A stretch of DNA of 64,000 bases from Comamonadaceae bacterium (GCA_027488255.1 JAIYBZ010000035.1:328937-392936), one strand, 5' to 3'. Counted from the first letter of the stretch, positions 1 to 8,674 are shown. Notes: generated from the letters alone by a model not told the origin. Program-made: numbers and translations.

Positions 1-738
1 CTTTTCCACCACTTGGCTCATCTCGTGCACCGTCGAGAGCAATTGCAAATGCCCGGTCAGCATTTTTTCAAGGGCCGATCCCCACACCGCCTGAGTCTGG
101 CCCGCCAACAGGCGCGTCTGCGCTTGCGTGAGGTCATTGAGGTCATGGTTATCTTCGTACACATAGCGAATCACCCGATGCAACTCTTGCACCAGACCGC
201 GCACTTGCGCCACGCTGGCCTGCACCGCATCGACCAAAGCCGCCATCTCGCCTCGCGCCTGCACCGAAATGGCCTGTGAGGTGTCACCCCTCCCCAGGGC
301 CGCCATGACGGCCGCTGCATCGTTGACCACCTGTTGCTGCGATTGCGACCAGCGGTGCAAGGCTTGCGACAAAGCCCCCAACTCGGGCACTTGTCCGGTT
401 GCATCAGGGCCGGACTCTGATCCCGTTCCAGAGTGTCCACCCCACCATTGCCCCTGCTGACGCGCCTGCTCGATGTGCGTCACCAGGTCTTGCACCCCCT
501 GCTGCACCGGCCGCAAGACTCGCACACAGCCCACAACACCCAGCAAGATGGCCACGCCAGTCAAGCCCCACAGCGCCCACGACAACTGCGCCTGCAACGC
601 AACTAAAGAGACGCCGGCTTTTTCGGCAGCCTCTTGCATCACCGACAACTGGTAAGCCGCGAGTCCTGCGATCAGCAGCAACAGCAGCGACACGCCGATG
701 GCCAAATAAAGAAGTCGTTTGGAAAGAGATGAAGTCAC
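1..738 (-). CDS. Membrane-bound chemoreceptor-like signalling protein, C-terminus cut by window edge
   Basis: About 246 codons are visible and the reading frame is open to the window edge, so the C-terminus is missing. The N-terminus shows a basic stretch, a hydrophobic segment at about residues 8-28, a short loop, and a second hydrophobic segment at about 46-64. A hydrophilic, glutamine-rich helical region follows that could be HAMP plus a coiled-coil signalling stem. This two-helix plan with a short external loop resembles methyl-accepting chemotaxis proteins or histidine kinases. No conserved signalling tip or kinase box is inside the window, so the class is inferred. The start chosen is GTG at 738, just before the first membrane helix. 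An in-frame ATG at 762 would add eight residues, and neither has a clear ribosome binding site. Confidence 0.6.
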   Translation of the reverse strand, partial: MTSSLSKRLLYLAIGVSLLLLLIAGLAAYQLSVMQEAAEKAGVSLVALQAQLSWALWGLTGVAILLGVVGCVRVLRPVQQGVQDLVTHIEQARQQGQWWGGHSGTGSESGPDATGQVPELGALSQALHRWSQSQQQVVNDAAAVMAALGRGDTSQAISVQARGEMAALVDAVQASVAQVRGLVQELHRVIRYVYEDNHDLNDLTQAQTRLLAGQTQAVWGSALEKMLTGHLQLLSTVHEMSQVVEK

Positions 739-943
739 AGGGTAAGCACCGCTGCACCACATTGGCCGGCGGATTTAATCATTTTTGGTAACTCTCAATA
801 TTAATTGAGAAAAATGCGGCATCGGCCCTGCTTTATGATTTTGAGAACCATCACCACGAGCTTCACATGAAAAGCCCTCTGAATTTTTTGCAGCGCACGG
901 CCCTGTTTGCTGTTTGCCCTCTTTTGGGACTGCCCAGGCATAA

Positions 944-978
944 AAAAACCCAGTCAATTCATGATTGACTGGGTTTTT
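944..978. terminator. Bidirectional rho-independent terminator downstream of tRNA-Val
   Basis: A perfect stem of about 12 bp (AACCCAGTCAAT with its complement) closes a 5-nt loop and is flanked by A-run and T-run on both sides. It can therefore terminate in either direction. It sits just downstream of the minus-strand tRNA gene and upstream of the partial gene at the window start. Confidence 0.85.
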
Positions 979-992
979 AATCCTACCGAATT

Positions 993-1069
993 TGGTAGGC
1001 GCGATTGGATTCGAACCAACGACCCCCACCATGTCAAGGTGGTGCTCTAACCAACTGAGCTACGCGCCT
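993..1069 (-). tRNA. valT: tRNA-Val (anticodon GAC)
   Basis: On the minus strand the sequence folds as a full tRNA. The acceptor stem AGGCGCG pairs with CGCGCCT, the D-loop carries AGTTGGTTA, the anticodon loop is TTGACAT with GAC at 1033-1035, and the T-loop carries GGTTCGAATCC. The 3' ACCA is encoded (993-996). The anticodon arm matches the usual bacterial tRNA-Val(GAC). It is a single gene with its own -10 element upstream and a terminator downstream. The symbol is only a generic label. Confidence 0.95.
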
Positions 1070-1081
1070 GTTGAGCCTCAA

Positions 1082-1087
1082 ATTATA
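1082..1087 (-). promoter_or_regulatory. -10 box of tRNA-Val promoter
   Basis: On the minus strand a consensus TATAAT lies 12 bp upstream of the mature tRNA 5' end. The -35 region, about 16 bp further upstream, is weak (GTCAAC). It lies downstream of the relA stop, so the tRNA can be transcribed independently. Confidence 0.6.
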
Positions 1088-1132
1088 CCAGCAAAAAACT
1101 GGCGTTGACCCTCAAAACAGGCCCAGGCCTCT

Positions 1133-3394
1133 TTAGCGCCTACGGGCTGCTTTGACCCCTTTCACGCCCCGCACACTGCCCAGCACCTTGTTCAAACCGA
1201 CCGCATCGCTGATTTCAACGGTGAAAGTCATCCAGGCCATGCCCTTGACCGATTGGGTCTGTACCCCAATCACGTTCATTTTTTCTTTGGCAAAAACCTC
1301 AGAAATGTCACGCAACAGGCCTTGTCGGTCAAAGGCCTCCACCGCCACATCGACCGGGTAAACCGCCGCGTCTGCGCCTTTGGAGTCTCCCCAACGCACA
1401 TCGATGACCCTCTCGCCATGGCGCGTCACCAATTCGCGAAAGTTGGAGCAGTCTTGGCGGTGAATGCTCACGCCCTTGCCGCGTGTCACAAAACCGCTGA
1501 TGGCATCGGGGGGCGCGGGTTTGCAGCAGCGAGACAGTTGCGTCAGCAGCGAATCCACCCCCACCACCAACACCCCGGAGGGCGATTTGCGGGCGGATGT
1601 GCCTTTGAAGCGTTTTTGAAAATACTCTTCGGGCTCGGGCGCCGGCTCTGGTGGGTTGAGCAAGACCTCGATGTTGCGCAACGAATATTCGTCTTTGCCC
1701 ACCACTTCAAACAAGCCGTCGGCCGACTTGAAGCCCAATTGGCTGGCGAGATCGTCCAAGCGGATGGCGGTTCGGCCTAAACGTTGCAAGATTTTCTCGA
1801 CCGATTCGCGGCCCCGCGCAATCGTTTCAGAGCTGATTTGGGCGTTGAACCACGCACGCACTTTGGCCCTGGCGCGGGGACTGGCCAAGTAAGCCAGCTC
1901 GGGGTTGAGCCAGTCGCGCGACGGGCCGCCTTCTTTGATGGCCGTGATTTCAACGGTTTGGCCGTTGGCCAACGGCGTGCTCAAGGGGACCATGACGCCA
2001 TCGACCTTGGCGCCGCGGCAACGGTGGCCTAAGTTGGTGTGAACGGTATAGGCGAAATCGATGGGTGTGGCGCCTTGTGGCAACTCCACCACCGCCGCTT
2101 CAGGGGTCAGCACATAGATGCGGTCGTCAAACAAGCCACTGCCTTGCGCGCTGTCTTGGGCGGCCCCTGACAAATCGCGTTCCCACGCCAGCAACTGGCG
2201 CAACACCGCAATCTTGGTGTCGTATTCGCTGTTGGCAGAAACGCCGGTGTAGCCCTTGGTGCCGGCTTCTTTGTAAGCCCAGTGCGCCGCAACGCCATGC
2301 TCGGCGTGCTCGTGCATGGCTTGGGTGCGAATTTGCACTTCAATTGGCCCGCCGTCGGCATCGCGCACCACGGTATGCAAAGACTGATAGCCATTCGCTT
2401 TGGGCTTGGCGATGTAGTCGTCAAACTCTTCCGGAATGGGCGTGAAATTTTCATGGACCCAGCTCAGCACTTGGTAGCAATCGGCCACGCTGGGCACCAC
2501 CACCCGCAAGGCGCGAAGGTCAAACACGCGGTCAAAGCTGAGCGATTTGCCGCGCATCTTGCGCACGATGCTGTAAATGTGTTTCGGCCGGCCCTCCACC
2601 GAAGCTTCGATACCCTGCGCGGCGAGCTCTTGCTGCAAGCGCTGGCGCAAGGCCACCATGTAGCGCTCACGCTCGGTGCGTTTTTCATCGAGCAAGCGGG
2701 CGATGTCTTTGTAGGTGGCGGGCTCCAAAAAGCGAAACGCCAAGTCCTCAAGTTCCCACTTGATCTGCCAAATGCCCAGCCGGTTGGCCAGCGGAGCAAA
2801 AACCTGCAATGACTCTCGGGCCAATGCTTGCGGCACGGCTTGTTTGGTGGCGGCAAAGTGGCGCAAGGTTTGCAAGCGAGACGCCAAACGCAGCATCACC
2901 ACCCTCAAATCGCGGCTGAAAGCGAGCAGCATTTTTCGCACGTTTTCAGTCTGAAGCCGTGGGCTGAGCGGCGTGTTGTCGGGCCCTTCCGAGCTCACTT
3001 CAGACGCTCTGGACAAACGTTGCACATGCACCAACTGGTTGGTTTGCATGGCCAATTGCGCCAAATTGGCGCCGAAGGCCTTGGCAATGACCTCTTCAGG
3101 CTTGTTCAGGTGCGGGCAGGCATAAACCAGATAAATAGCCGTTTGCATGGCCACCGAGCCGCCCATGTCCGCCAGGATGGCCGCCACGGCATCGGCATGC
3201 GCGAGGATGTTTTCACCCGTGTCCAGCACCTCACTGGCAATCAAGGGCTCGGCAAAGGCGCGTGCCTTTGCTTGGGTCTCCGACATTTCGTCGGTGTCCG
3301 CGGTGACCACCATGACCGGCGGTACAAAAGGTGCGTGCAGGCGACTGCCCGCGGAAAGAGGGCTTGAGGAGTGGCTGGAGGTGGGACTGACCAT
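1133..3394 (-). CDS. relA: GTP pyrophosphokinase RelA (monofunctional ppGpp synthetase)
   Basis: This 753-residue long-form RelA/SpoT protein makes (p)ppGpp from GTP/GDP and ATP on starved ribosomes. The N-terminal HD hydrolase region is degenerate: where SpoT has its HD pair, this protein reads LVYACPHLN, so hydrolysis is probably lost. The synthetase domain carries EFDD at residues 323-326, the EXDD signature of monofunctional RelA, where bifunctional enzymes have RXKD; NGYQSLHTVV follows. A TGS domain (near DRIYVLTP) and a C-terminal ACT domain complete the usual layout, and the length is normal. It starts 4 nt after the hydrolase stop at 3399, so the two are probably co-transcribed. A bifunctional SpoT must lie elsewhere. 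Confidence 0.93.
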   Translation of the reverse strand: MVSPTSSHSSSPLSAGSRLHAPFVPPVMVVTADTDEMSETQAKARAFAEPLIASEVLDTGENILAHADAVAAILADMGGSVAMQTAIYLVYACPHLNKPEEVIAKAFGANLAQLAMQTNQLVHVQRLSRASEVSSEGPDNTPLSPRLQTENVRKMLLAFSRDLRVVMLRLASRLQTLRHFAATKQAVPQALARESLQVFAPLANRLGIWQIKWELEDLAFRFLEPATYKDIARLLDEKRTERERYMVALRQRLQQELAAQGIEASVEGRPKHIYSIVRKMRGKSLSFDRVFDLRALRVVVPSVADCYQVLSWVHENFTPIPEEFDDYIAKPKANGYQSLHTVVRDADGGPIEVQIRTQAMHEHAEHGVAAHWAYKEAGTKGYTGVSANSEYDTKIAVLRQLLAWERDLSGAAQDSAQGSGLFDDRIYVLTPEAAVVELPQGATPIDFAYTVHTNLGHRCRGAKVDGVMVPLSTPLANGQTVEITAIKEGGPSRDWLNPELAYLASPRARAKVRAWFNAQISSETIARGRESVEKILQRLGRTAIRLDDLASQLGFKSADGLFEVVGKDEYSLRNIEVLLNPPEPAPEPEEYFQKRFKGTSARKSPSGVLVVGVDSLLTQLSRCCKPAPPDAISGFVTRGKGVSIHRQDCSNFRELVTRHGERVIDVRWGDSKGADAAVYPVDVAVEAFDRQGLLRDISEVFAKEKMNVIGVQTQSVKGMAWMTFTVEISDAVGLNKVLGSVRGVKGVKAARRR

Positions 3395-3398
3395 GAAA

Positions 3399-4337
3399 TC
3401 AAGCCCACAAAAACTGACGCACCACCGCCATTTGGTGCTCAGAGGTCAATGTGGGGGCATGGCCACAGTCGGGCCAGACTTCCAATTGCGCCTTTGGGCC
3501 GCGCTGGGTCATGGCCGTGGCGGTTTCGGGCAACAACAAATCAGAGTCTTGGCCACGGATCAGCAATGTGCGGGCCTGGATTTGGTCATACACCGCCCAC
3601 AAAGCCGCCTCCCCTGCGGCGGCCATCTCGGGCGTCAAGGCGCGCAAGTTGTTGGCAATGGCCGGGTCATAGTGCAAGGTCAATTGACCACCTTCCGCAG
3701 GCCGCGTCATGTGTGAAGACAGTTCGCGCCACACCTCGGCTGGCACCGGGCCAAAGCCCGTGGAAACGCGCCACAACACCGCTGCCACTTCGTCCAAGTT
3801 GGGGTAGAGACCAAATTGCCCCACATAGCTTTGCATGCGCTGCACTGAATGCCAGGTGATGGCAGGGCCGACATCGTTCAACACCAAGCGCCGCACCGGC
3901 ACAGGCATGGGCAAGCCGGCTTGTCCGGCCAACACCATGCCCATCAGTCCGCCCATGCTGGTGCCCACCCAGTCCAGCGTTTGGATGCCGCCACTGCGGC
4001 CCGATGGCGCTTGCAATTGCTGGTGGAGATGCCCCAGCAAAGCCAGCATGTCGGCGGCGTATTGGGGGATTTGGTAGCCCGAGGGGTCGGCCAACCAATC
4101 GCTTTGGCCCCGCCCCACCACGTCGGGACAAATCACTTGCACCGGCTGCGGCGAGAGGGCGACCAAGGTCTGCGCCAATCGGTCGAAATCGCGCCCTTGC
4201 CGGGTCAAGCCATGCGCGCAGACCACGACATGGGCTGCCCCTGCATCGCCCCAACGCCAAAAGGCCATGCGGTGCGAGCCCTCGGGGTGGGGGCAAGCGA
4301 CAAATTCAAGGGAAGGCGAATGGGAATCGGGGGTCAT
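3399..4337 (-). CDS. Alpha/beta hydrolase family protein
   Basis: This 312-residue alpha/beta-hydrolase has an HGLTRQG oxyanion-type segment, a nucleophile elbow GTSMGG (Ser), an acidic residue near IRGQDSDLL, and a late His in DCGHAPTL, so a complete Ser-Asp-His triad is visible. The substrate cannot be read from sequence; esterases, lipases and C-C hydrolases share this form. The start chosen is ATG 4337 (MTPDSH). An in-frame ATG at 4394 would leave only 43 bp for two divergent promoters facing the 3-hydroxybutyrate dehydrogenase gene. The gene ends 4 nt before relA and probably forms an operon with it. Confidence 0.85.
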   Translation of the reverse strand: MTPDSHSPSLEFVACPHPEGSHRMAFWRWGDAGAAHVVVCAHGLTRQGRDFDRLAQTLVALSPQPVQVICPDVVGRGQSDWLADPSGYQIPQYAADMLALLGHLHQQLQAPSGRSGGIQTLDWVGTSMGGLMGMVLAGQAGLPMPVPVRRLVLNDVGPAITWHSVQRMQSYVGQFGLYPNLDEVAAVLWRVSTGFGPVPAEVWRELSSHMTRPAEGGQLTLHYDPAIANNLRALTPEMAAAGEAALWAVYDQIQARTLLIRGQDSDLLLPETATAMTQRGPKAQLEVWPDCGHAPTLTSEHQMAVVRQFLWA

Positions 4338-4437
4338 GACAATCAGAAACAATCTGGGCGAAGCGGAAAGCAAAGCCTGCTTTTGCAGCGCCATAATGGA
4401 CTTTTGAACATCCTAATTCATCTTTCGGAGCAAAAAT

Positions 4438-5208
4438 ATGTTGCAAGGTAAAACAGCGTTGGTCACCGGTTCCACCAGTGGCATCGGACTGGGCATTGCC
4501 AAATCGCTGGCCGGACAAGGCGCCAATATCGTGTTGAATGGTTTTGGCGATGCGGAAGGCCCCAAAGCTGAAATTGCGGCCTTGGGTGTCAAAGTGGCTT
4601 ACCACGGCGCTGACATGAGCAAGGCCCAAGAGATTGAAGCCATGATGGTGTTTGCTGCCAGCACTTTTGGCCGGGTCGACATTTTGGTGAACAACGCAGG
4701 CATTCAACATGTGGCCCGTATCGAAGACTTTCCCATTGAGCGTTGGGACGCCATCATCGCCATCAATTTGAGCAGCGCTTTTCATGCCACCCGCTTGGCC
4801 CTGCCCGCCATGCAGGCGGCCAATTGGGGACGCATCATCAATGTGGCCTCCATTCACGGCTTGGTCGGTTCCGCAGAAAAGTCGGCCTATGTCGCGGCCA
4901 AGCACGGCGTGGTGGGCTTGACCAAAGTCACGGCACTCGAAAACGCCACCACAGGGGTCACCTGCAATGCCATTTGCCCCGGTTGGGTCTTGACGCCCTT
5001 GGTGCAAAAGCAAGTCGATGCCAAGGCGCAAGCCCTGGGTTTGTCGAATGAAGAAGCGAAAAAAGTGCTTTTGAAAGAAAAAGAACCCTCGATGCAGTTC
5101 ACCACCCCTGAAGAGTTGGGCGATTTGGCGGTCTTTTTCTGCTCGCCTGCCGGCAACAACGTGCGGGGTGTCGCCTGGAATATGGACGGCGGCTGGACCG
5201 CTCAATAA
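4438..5208 (+). CDS. bdhA: 3-hydroxybutyrate dehydrogenase (SDR family)
   Basis: This 256-residue short-chain dehydrogenase should oxidise D-3-hydroxybutyrate to acetoacetate with NAD+, the last step in using stored polyhydroxybutyrate. Visible features are the Rossmann motif TGSTSGIG near residue 10, NNAG near 87, a catalytic Ser in NVASIHG, and YVAAK carrying the Tyr and Lys. The C-terminal half, with long alpha helices and the ending GGWTAQ, is typical of 3-hydroxybutyrate dehydrogenases rather than generic SDRs. A GGAG ribosome binding site precedes ATG 4438. The response-regulator gene follows 12 nt downstream, so transcription may be shared. Confidence 0.9.
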   Translation: MLQGKTALVTGSTSGIGLGIAKSLAGQGANIVLNGFGDAEGPKAEIAALGVKVAYHGADMSKAQEIEAMMVFAASTFGRVDILVNNAGIQHVARIEDFPIERWDAIIAINLSSAFHATRLALPAMQAANWGRIINVASIHGLVGSAEKSAYVAAKHGVVGLTKVTALENATTGVTCNAICPGWVLTPLVQKQVDAKAQALGLSNEEAKKVLLKEKEPSMQFTTPEELGDLAVFFCSPAGNNVRGVAWNMDGGWTAQ

Positions 5209-5220
5209 AGCAAAACGGTC

Positions 5221-5952
5221 ATGAGCTCATCCTCTCGCCTCGACAAAATCGTCATCGTCGACGACGACACACGCATCCGCGATTTGTTGCGGCGCTATTT
5301 GTCGCAAGAAGGGTTTGATGTTTTGCTGGCCGAGGATGGCCGCGCTTTGGACCGCATCTTGCAGCGTGAAACCATTGACTTGGTGGTGCTTGATTTGATG
5401 TTGCCCGGCGAAGATGGACTGAGCATTTGCCGACGTTTGCGCAGTGCGGGGGTGAAAACGCCCATCATCATGTTGACGGCCAAAGTGGAAGATGTTGACC
5501 GCATCACGGGGCTTGAAATCGGCGCCGACGACTACCTCGGAAAGCCCTTCAACCCCCGCGAGTTGCTGGCCCGCATGCATGCGGTGCTGCGCCGGCGTCC
5601 CCCGACAGAGATGCCCAGTGCACCCTCGCTGGGCGAATCCGAAAGCATGGTCTTTGGTGCTTTCAAGCTGGACTTTGGCACCCGTTCGTTGAGCAAAAAT
5701 GGCCAAGACATTCCGCTGACCAGCGGGGAATTTGCCATGCTCAAAGCCCTTGCCCGACACCCCAAGATGCCGCTGACCCGTGAAAAACTGGCCCAGCTGT
5801 CGCGGGGCCGAGACTTTGAACCCTTTGACCGCAGCTTGGATGTACAAATCTCCCGACTGCGCAAAATGATTGAAGTCGACCCTGCGTCGCCAAAAGTCAT
5901 TCAAACGGTCTGGGGTGTGGGCTATGTGTTTGTTCCCGATGGGCAACCGTGA
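5221..5952 (+). CDS. ompR: OmpR-family response regulator
   Basis: A 243-residue DNA-binding response regulator. The receiver domain (about 1-122) has the acidic triplet DDD at 14-16, the phospho-acceptor Asp58 in VVLDLMLPGEDG, Thr86 and Lys108 in LGKPF. A C-terminal winged helix (about 140-240) carries the SLDVQISRLRKMIE recognition-helix region. Its closest look is OmpR, the partner of EnvZ. Its stop overlaps the GTG start of the kinase gene (GTGA), so the pair is translationally coupled. Targets in this organism are unknown, but porin or envelope genes are the usual ones. Confidence 0.88.
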   Translation: MSSSSRLDKIVIVDDDTRIRDLLRRYLSQEGFDVLLAEDGRALDRILQRETIDLVVLDLMLPGEDGLSICRRLRSAGVKTPIIMLTAKVEDVDRITGLEIGADDYLGKPFNPRELLARMHAVLRRRPPTEMPSAPSLGESESMVFGAFKLDFGTRSLSKNGQDIPLTSGEFAMLKALARHPKMPLTREKLAQLSRGRDFEPFDRSLDVQISRLRKMIEVDPASPKVIQTVWGVGYVFVPDGQP

Positions 5953-7322
5953 ACGCCCCTGAATCAGCGGCACGCCGCGCAGCTTCCGCCCATCAGCCGC
6001 CACTACGGCTTCAGCTGAGCTTGTTTTGGCGCACCTTCTTTTTGTTGGGCTTGTTGATTTTGTGCAGCAGCTTGGCTTGGCTGCAGGTCTTTCGCACCCA
6101 AGAGATCGAGCCACGCATTTTGCGCAATGCCCACCAAATTGCCACCGTGGTCAACTTGACCAAAACGGCTTTGGTGCACACCGATGCGATTGCCCGGGTG
6201 GCCTTGCTCAAGATGTTGGCCGATGAAGAAGATTTGAGCCTCCGAACGCGCGAGCCCACAGACCGCTTTGTGCCCTTCCCCAGCTCGGGGCTTGAAAAGC
6301 AATTGGCCGAAGAAATGGTCAAGCGCCTGGGCCCCGGCACCGTGATCGCCACGCGCGTCAATGAAGACGATGGGCTGTGGGTGGGTTTTCAGATTGAACG
6401 CGACAGCTACTGGTTGCAGATGGACCCTGAACGTTTGCAGCCCTTGGGCGGCTCGACTTGGCTCACTTGGTTGGCCGTCACGCTCATTTTGTCCTTGGTG
6501 GGCGCGGCCATGATGGCGGGCTTGATCAACCGGCCTTTGAAGCGCTTGTCCGTGGCCACCAGCCAATTGCGGGACGGTCAATACAAAACGACCAATTTGG
6601 ACGAAAACGCCTCGACCAGCGAGATCCGCGAAGTCAACATTGGCTTCAACCGCATGGCCGAAAGACTGGCCAAAATAGAACAAGAGCGCGCCTTGATGCT
6701 GGCCGGCATTTCGCACGATTTGCGCACCCCATTGGCCCGATTGCGCCTCGAGACAGAACTCAGTGTGGCCGATCTTTCGACCCGCGAATTGATGGCCGCT
6801 GACATTGCACAGCTCGATGCCATCATCGATAAATTTTTAGACTACGCGCGGCCAGAGTCCACCCCTTTGGGCCCTGTGCTGTTGTCGGGTGTCATCAGCC
6901 GCAGCATTGCACCTTGGCGTCACCAGCCGCAGATGGAGATCGAGGTGCAAGTGGCCGAAGACCTGCTGGTTTTGGCCGATGAGGTCGAGTTGACGCGTGT
7001 GTTGTCCAACTTGCTCGAAAACGCCAAGCGCTACGGACAAAGCCCGCAAGATGGAATCACCCGCGTCACCTTGAGTGCCCAGCGGCAAAACGGCGAAGTG
7101 TGGCTGCAGGTACAAGATCAGGGGCCGGGCGTTCCGGAAGACGCACTGCCCAAGCTGACACAGCCTTTTTTCAGGGGCGATTCGGCACGCACAGCGGCCA
7201 CGGGATCCGGTTTGGGTCTCACCATTGTGGCGCGCTCGGTCAAGCGCATGGGCGGGACCTTGTCGATGGACACGCCTGCCAGCGGCGGCTTGCGGGTGGC
7301 GCTGAAATTTCGCGCGGCTTGA
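5949..7322 (+). CDS. envZ: EnvZ-like sensor histidine kinase
   Basis: This 457-residue inner-membrane kinase has a first membrane helix at about residues 24-46, a periplasmic region of about 120 residues, a second helix at about 170-192, then HAMP, a dimerisation/phosphotransfer helix and an ATPase domain. The H-box ISHDLRTPLARLRLE carries the phosphorylated His. The N-box (LLENAKRYG), G1 box (DQGPGVP) and G2 box (GSGLGLTIV) are intact, so it should be active. It starts at GTG 5949, overlapping the response-regulator stop by 4 nt. The convergent ispF gene ends 8 nt beyond its stop. Confidence 0.88.
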   Translation: MNAPESAARRAASAHQPPLRLQLSLFWRTFFLLGLLILCSSLAWLQVFRTQEIEPRILRNAHQIATVVNLTKTALVHTDAIARVALLKMLADEEDLSLRTREPTDRFVPFPSSGLEKQLAEEMVKRLGPGTVIATRVNEDDGLWVGFQIERDSYWLQMDPERLQPLGGSTWLTWLAVTLILSLVGAAMMAGLINRPLKRLSVATSQLRDGQYKTTNLDENASTSEIREVNIGFNRMAERLAKIEQERALMLAGISHDLRTPLARLRLETELSVADLSTRELMAADIAQLDAIIDKFLDYARPESTPLGPVLLSGVISRSIAPWRHQPQMEIEVQVAEDLLVLADEVELTRVLSNLLENAKRYGQSPQDGITRVTLSAQRQNGEVWLQVQDQGPGVPEDALPKLTQPFFRGDSARTAATGSGLGLTIVARSVKRMGGTLSMDTPASGGLRVALKFRAA

Positions 7323-7329
7323 GCAGCGA

Positions 7330-7809
7330 TCAGGCCTTTTTGAGCAGCGCCACCGCCCGCGCTTCCATGCTTTGCCCCAAACCCACGGGGCCTAATTTTT
7401 CGGCTGTTTTGGCCTTCACATTGACCTGATCAGGCTGAACCGACAAGGCCTTGGCGACGGAAGCATTGATGGCGGCCATGTGGGGCGCCAATTTGGGGGC
7501 TTGCGCCACGATGGTGCAGTCGATGTTGACCAATTCCCAGCCTTTTTCGCGCACACGGCGCATGGCCTCGGCCAATAAAACCGCAGAGTCCGCGCCTTTG
7601 AACTGCGCATCGGTATCGGGAAAATGCCGCCCAATATCGCCCAAACCCGCAGCCCCTAAAACCGCATCGGTGATGGCATGCAACAGCACATCGGCATCGG
7701 AATGCCCGAGCAAGCCCACACTGTGTGCAATTTCAACGCCGCCCAAAATCAGTTTGCGACCCGGGGTCAGGGCGTGGACGTCCCAACCTTCACCGATGCG
7801 AATGTTCAT
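7330..7809 (-). CDS. ispF: 2-C-methyl-D-erythritol 2,4-cyclodiphosphate synthase
   Basis: IspF (159 residues) catalyses the cyclisation step of the non-mevalonate isoprenoid pathway, releasing CMP. The N-terminus [14 protein letters not shown] has the metal-binding Asp and His (DVH). [11 protein letters not shown] supplies the third metal ligand, and TAEKLGPVG near the C-terminus is conserved. ATG 7809 overlaps the ispD stop (ATGA), which fixes the start. A longer open frame upstream lies inside ispD and is not part of the gene. Normal length. Confidence 0.95.
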   Translation of the reverse strand: MNIRIGEGWDVHALTPGRKLILGGVEIAHSVGLLGHSDADVLLHAITDAVLGAAGLGDIGRHFPDTDAQFKGADSAVLLAEAMRRVREKGWELVNIDCTIVAQAPKLAPHMAAINASVAKALSVQPDQVNVKAKTAEKLGPVGLGQSMEARAVALLKKA

Positions 7810-8543
7810 GCGGAGCCTTTCAATACAGCTTCGGCAAACGCAAAGTCGGCCGGATAAGTGACTTTGAGATTTTGTGCCGAACCGGGGACCAAGCGGGGCG
7901 CGAAACCCTGTCGCTCCATGGCGCTGGACTCGTCGGTGATGCCGGCAAACGCCACATCGGCCAGACTGGCGAGTGCGGCGTGCAAAGCACCCAATCGGAA
8001 CATCTGCGGGGTTTGGGCCAACCATTTGTCTTCACGGGGCTCTGTTTGGGCAACGCGTGCAATCTGCCCTTCGGTGGTGTGGCGCTTGAGGGTGTCGGGC
8101 AAAGGCAAGGCCAGCAAGCCTCCCACAGGGTCGTGCCGACAAGCCTCAATCAATTGCATCACAGCCTCAGGCGTGATGAGGCAACGCGCCGCATCGTGCA
8201 CCAACACCCAGTCGTGGTCCGGCACACCGGCTTGGCGCATGGCACACAGACCATTGAACACACTGGCGGCACGGCTCGCACCGCCACACTTCAAGCGAGA
8301 AAAATGAGCGGGCCACAGGGTCTGCGGCCAATCAAATGCGTCATCAGGGGACACCACCACCCACCCACGGCTCAGCAAGGGCACACGGGCCAGTGCCGCA
8401 AGCGTGTGCATGACCATGGCTTGCCCGGCAACCTCTTGGTATTGTTTGGGCTGAGCCGTGCCTGCACGGCTGCCCGTACCGGCGCAAGGGACCAGCGCAT
8501 GAAAGTGAGGCTGTGTCGGGGTCGAAGTCAGGGTCGAGGGCAT
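7806..8543 (-). CDS. ispD: 2-C-methyl-D-erythritol 4-phosphate cytidylyltransferase
   Basis: IspD (245 residues) transfers CMP from CTP to methylerythritol phosphate, upstream of IspF. The CTP-binding loop reads [10 protein letters not shown] followed by [12 protein letters not shown] is present, and ITDESSAME lies near the C-terminus, as in the family. In-frame starts exist at 8582 and 8543; ATG 8543 (MPSTL) fits the family N-terminus. A -10-like TACAAT at 8557-8552 on the minus strand lies only 8 nt before this ATG, so the transcript may be nearly leaderless. Coupled to ispF by a 4-nt overlap. Confidence 0.92.
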   Translation of the reverse strand: MPSTLTSTPTQPHFHALVPCAGTGSRAGTAQPKQYQEVAGQAMVMHTLAALARVPLLSRGWVVVSPDDAFDWPQTLWPAHFSRLKCGGASRAASVFNGLCAMRQAGVPDHDWVLVHDAARCLITPEAVMQLIEACRHDPVGGLLALPLPDTLKRHTTEGQIARVAQTEPREDKWLAQTPQMFRLGALHAALASLADVAFAGITDESSAMERQGFAPRLVPGSAQNLKVTYPADFAFAEAVLKGSA

Positions 8544-8551
8544 GAAGTGGC

Positions 8552-8557
8552 ATTGTA
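8552..8557 (-). promoter_or_regulatory. Candidate -10 box for ispDF
   Basis: On the minus strand the 10-mer TTTTACAATG contains TACAAT. It is an exact mirror copy of the element at 8593-8602 that faces mfd. Only 8 nt separate this hexamer from the ispD ATG. The -35 region is poorly defined. Confidence 0.5.
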
Positions 8558-8595
8558 AAAGGTCCACTTTCTGTCGGTGCATGGGGCTTCGCTTT

Positions 8596-8601
8596 TACAA
8601 T
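8596..8601 (+). promoter_or_regulatory. Candidate -10 box for mfd
   Basis: TACAAT within TTTTACAATG, the inverted copy of the ispD-facing element. The predicted start of transcription is near 8608, placing the hairpin at 8620-8646 in the mfd leader. No good -35 hexamer is visible. Confidence 0.5.
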
Positions 8602-8619
8602 GGGAAGGTTCAAATTTCT

Positions 8620-8660
8620 CACCCCCCTCCTTCACGGCGGGGGGTGTTTTTGCTTTTTTC
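8620..8660 (+). terminator. Terminator-like hairpin in the mfd leader
   Basis: A perfect 8-bp G/C stem (CACCCCCC at 8620-8627, GGGGGGTG at 8639-8646) with an 11-nt loop is followed at once by TTTTTGCTTTTTT. This is the shape of a rho-independent terminator. It sits between the candidate mfd promoter and the mfd start at 8675, so it could attenuate mfd. Confidence 0.65.
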
Positions 8661-8674
8661 TCTTTCGGCACACC

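Noticed and set aside
867..968. A 33-codon ORF beginning ATG AAA AGC and ending in the terminator stem
   Set aside because: It runs into the bidirectional terminator and has no family features, so it is probably chance.
4306..5205. A 299-codon open frame antisense to bdhA
   Set aside because: The plus-strand frame is a clear SDR enzyme; the antisense frame has no recognisable protein.
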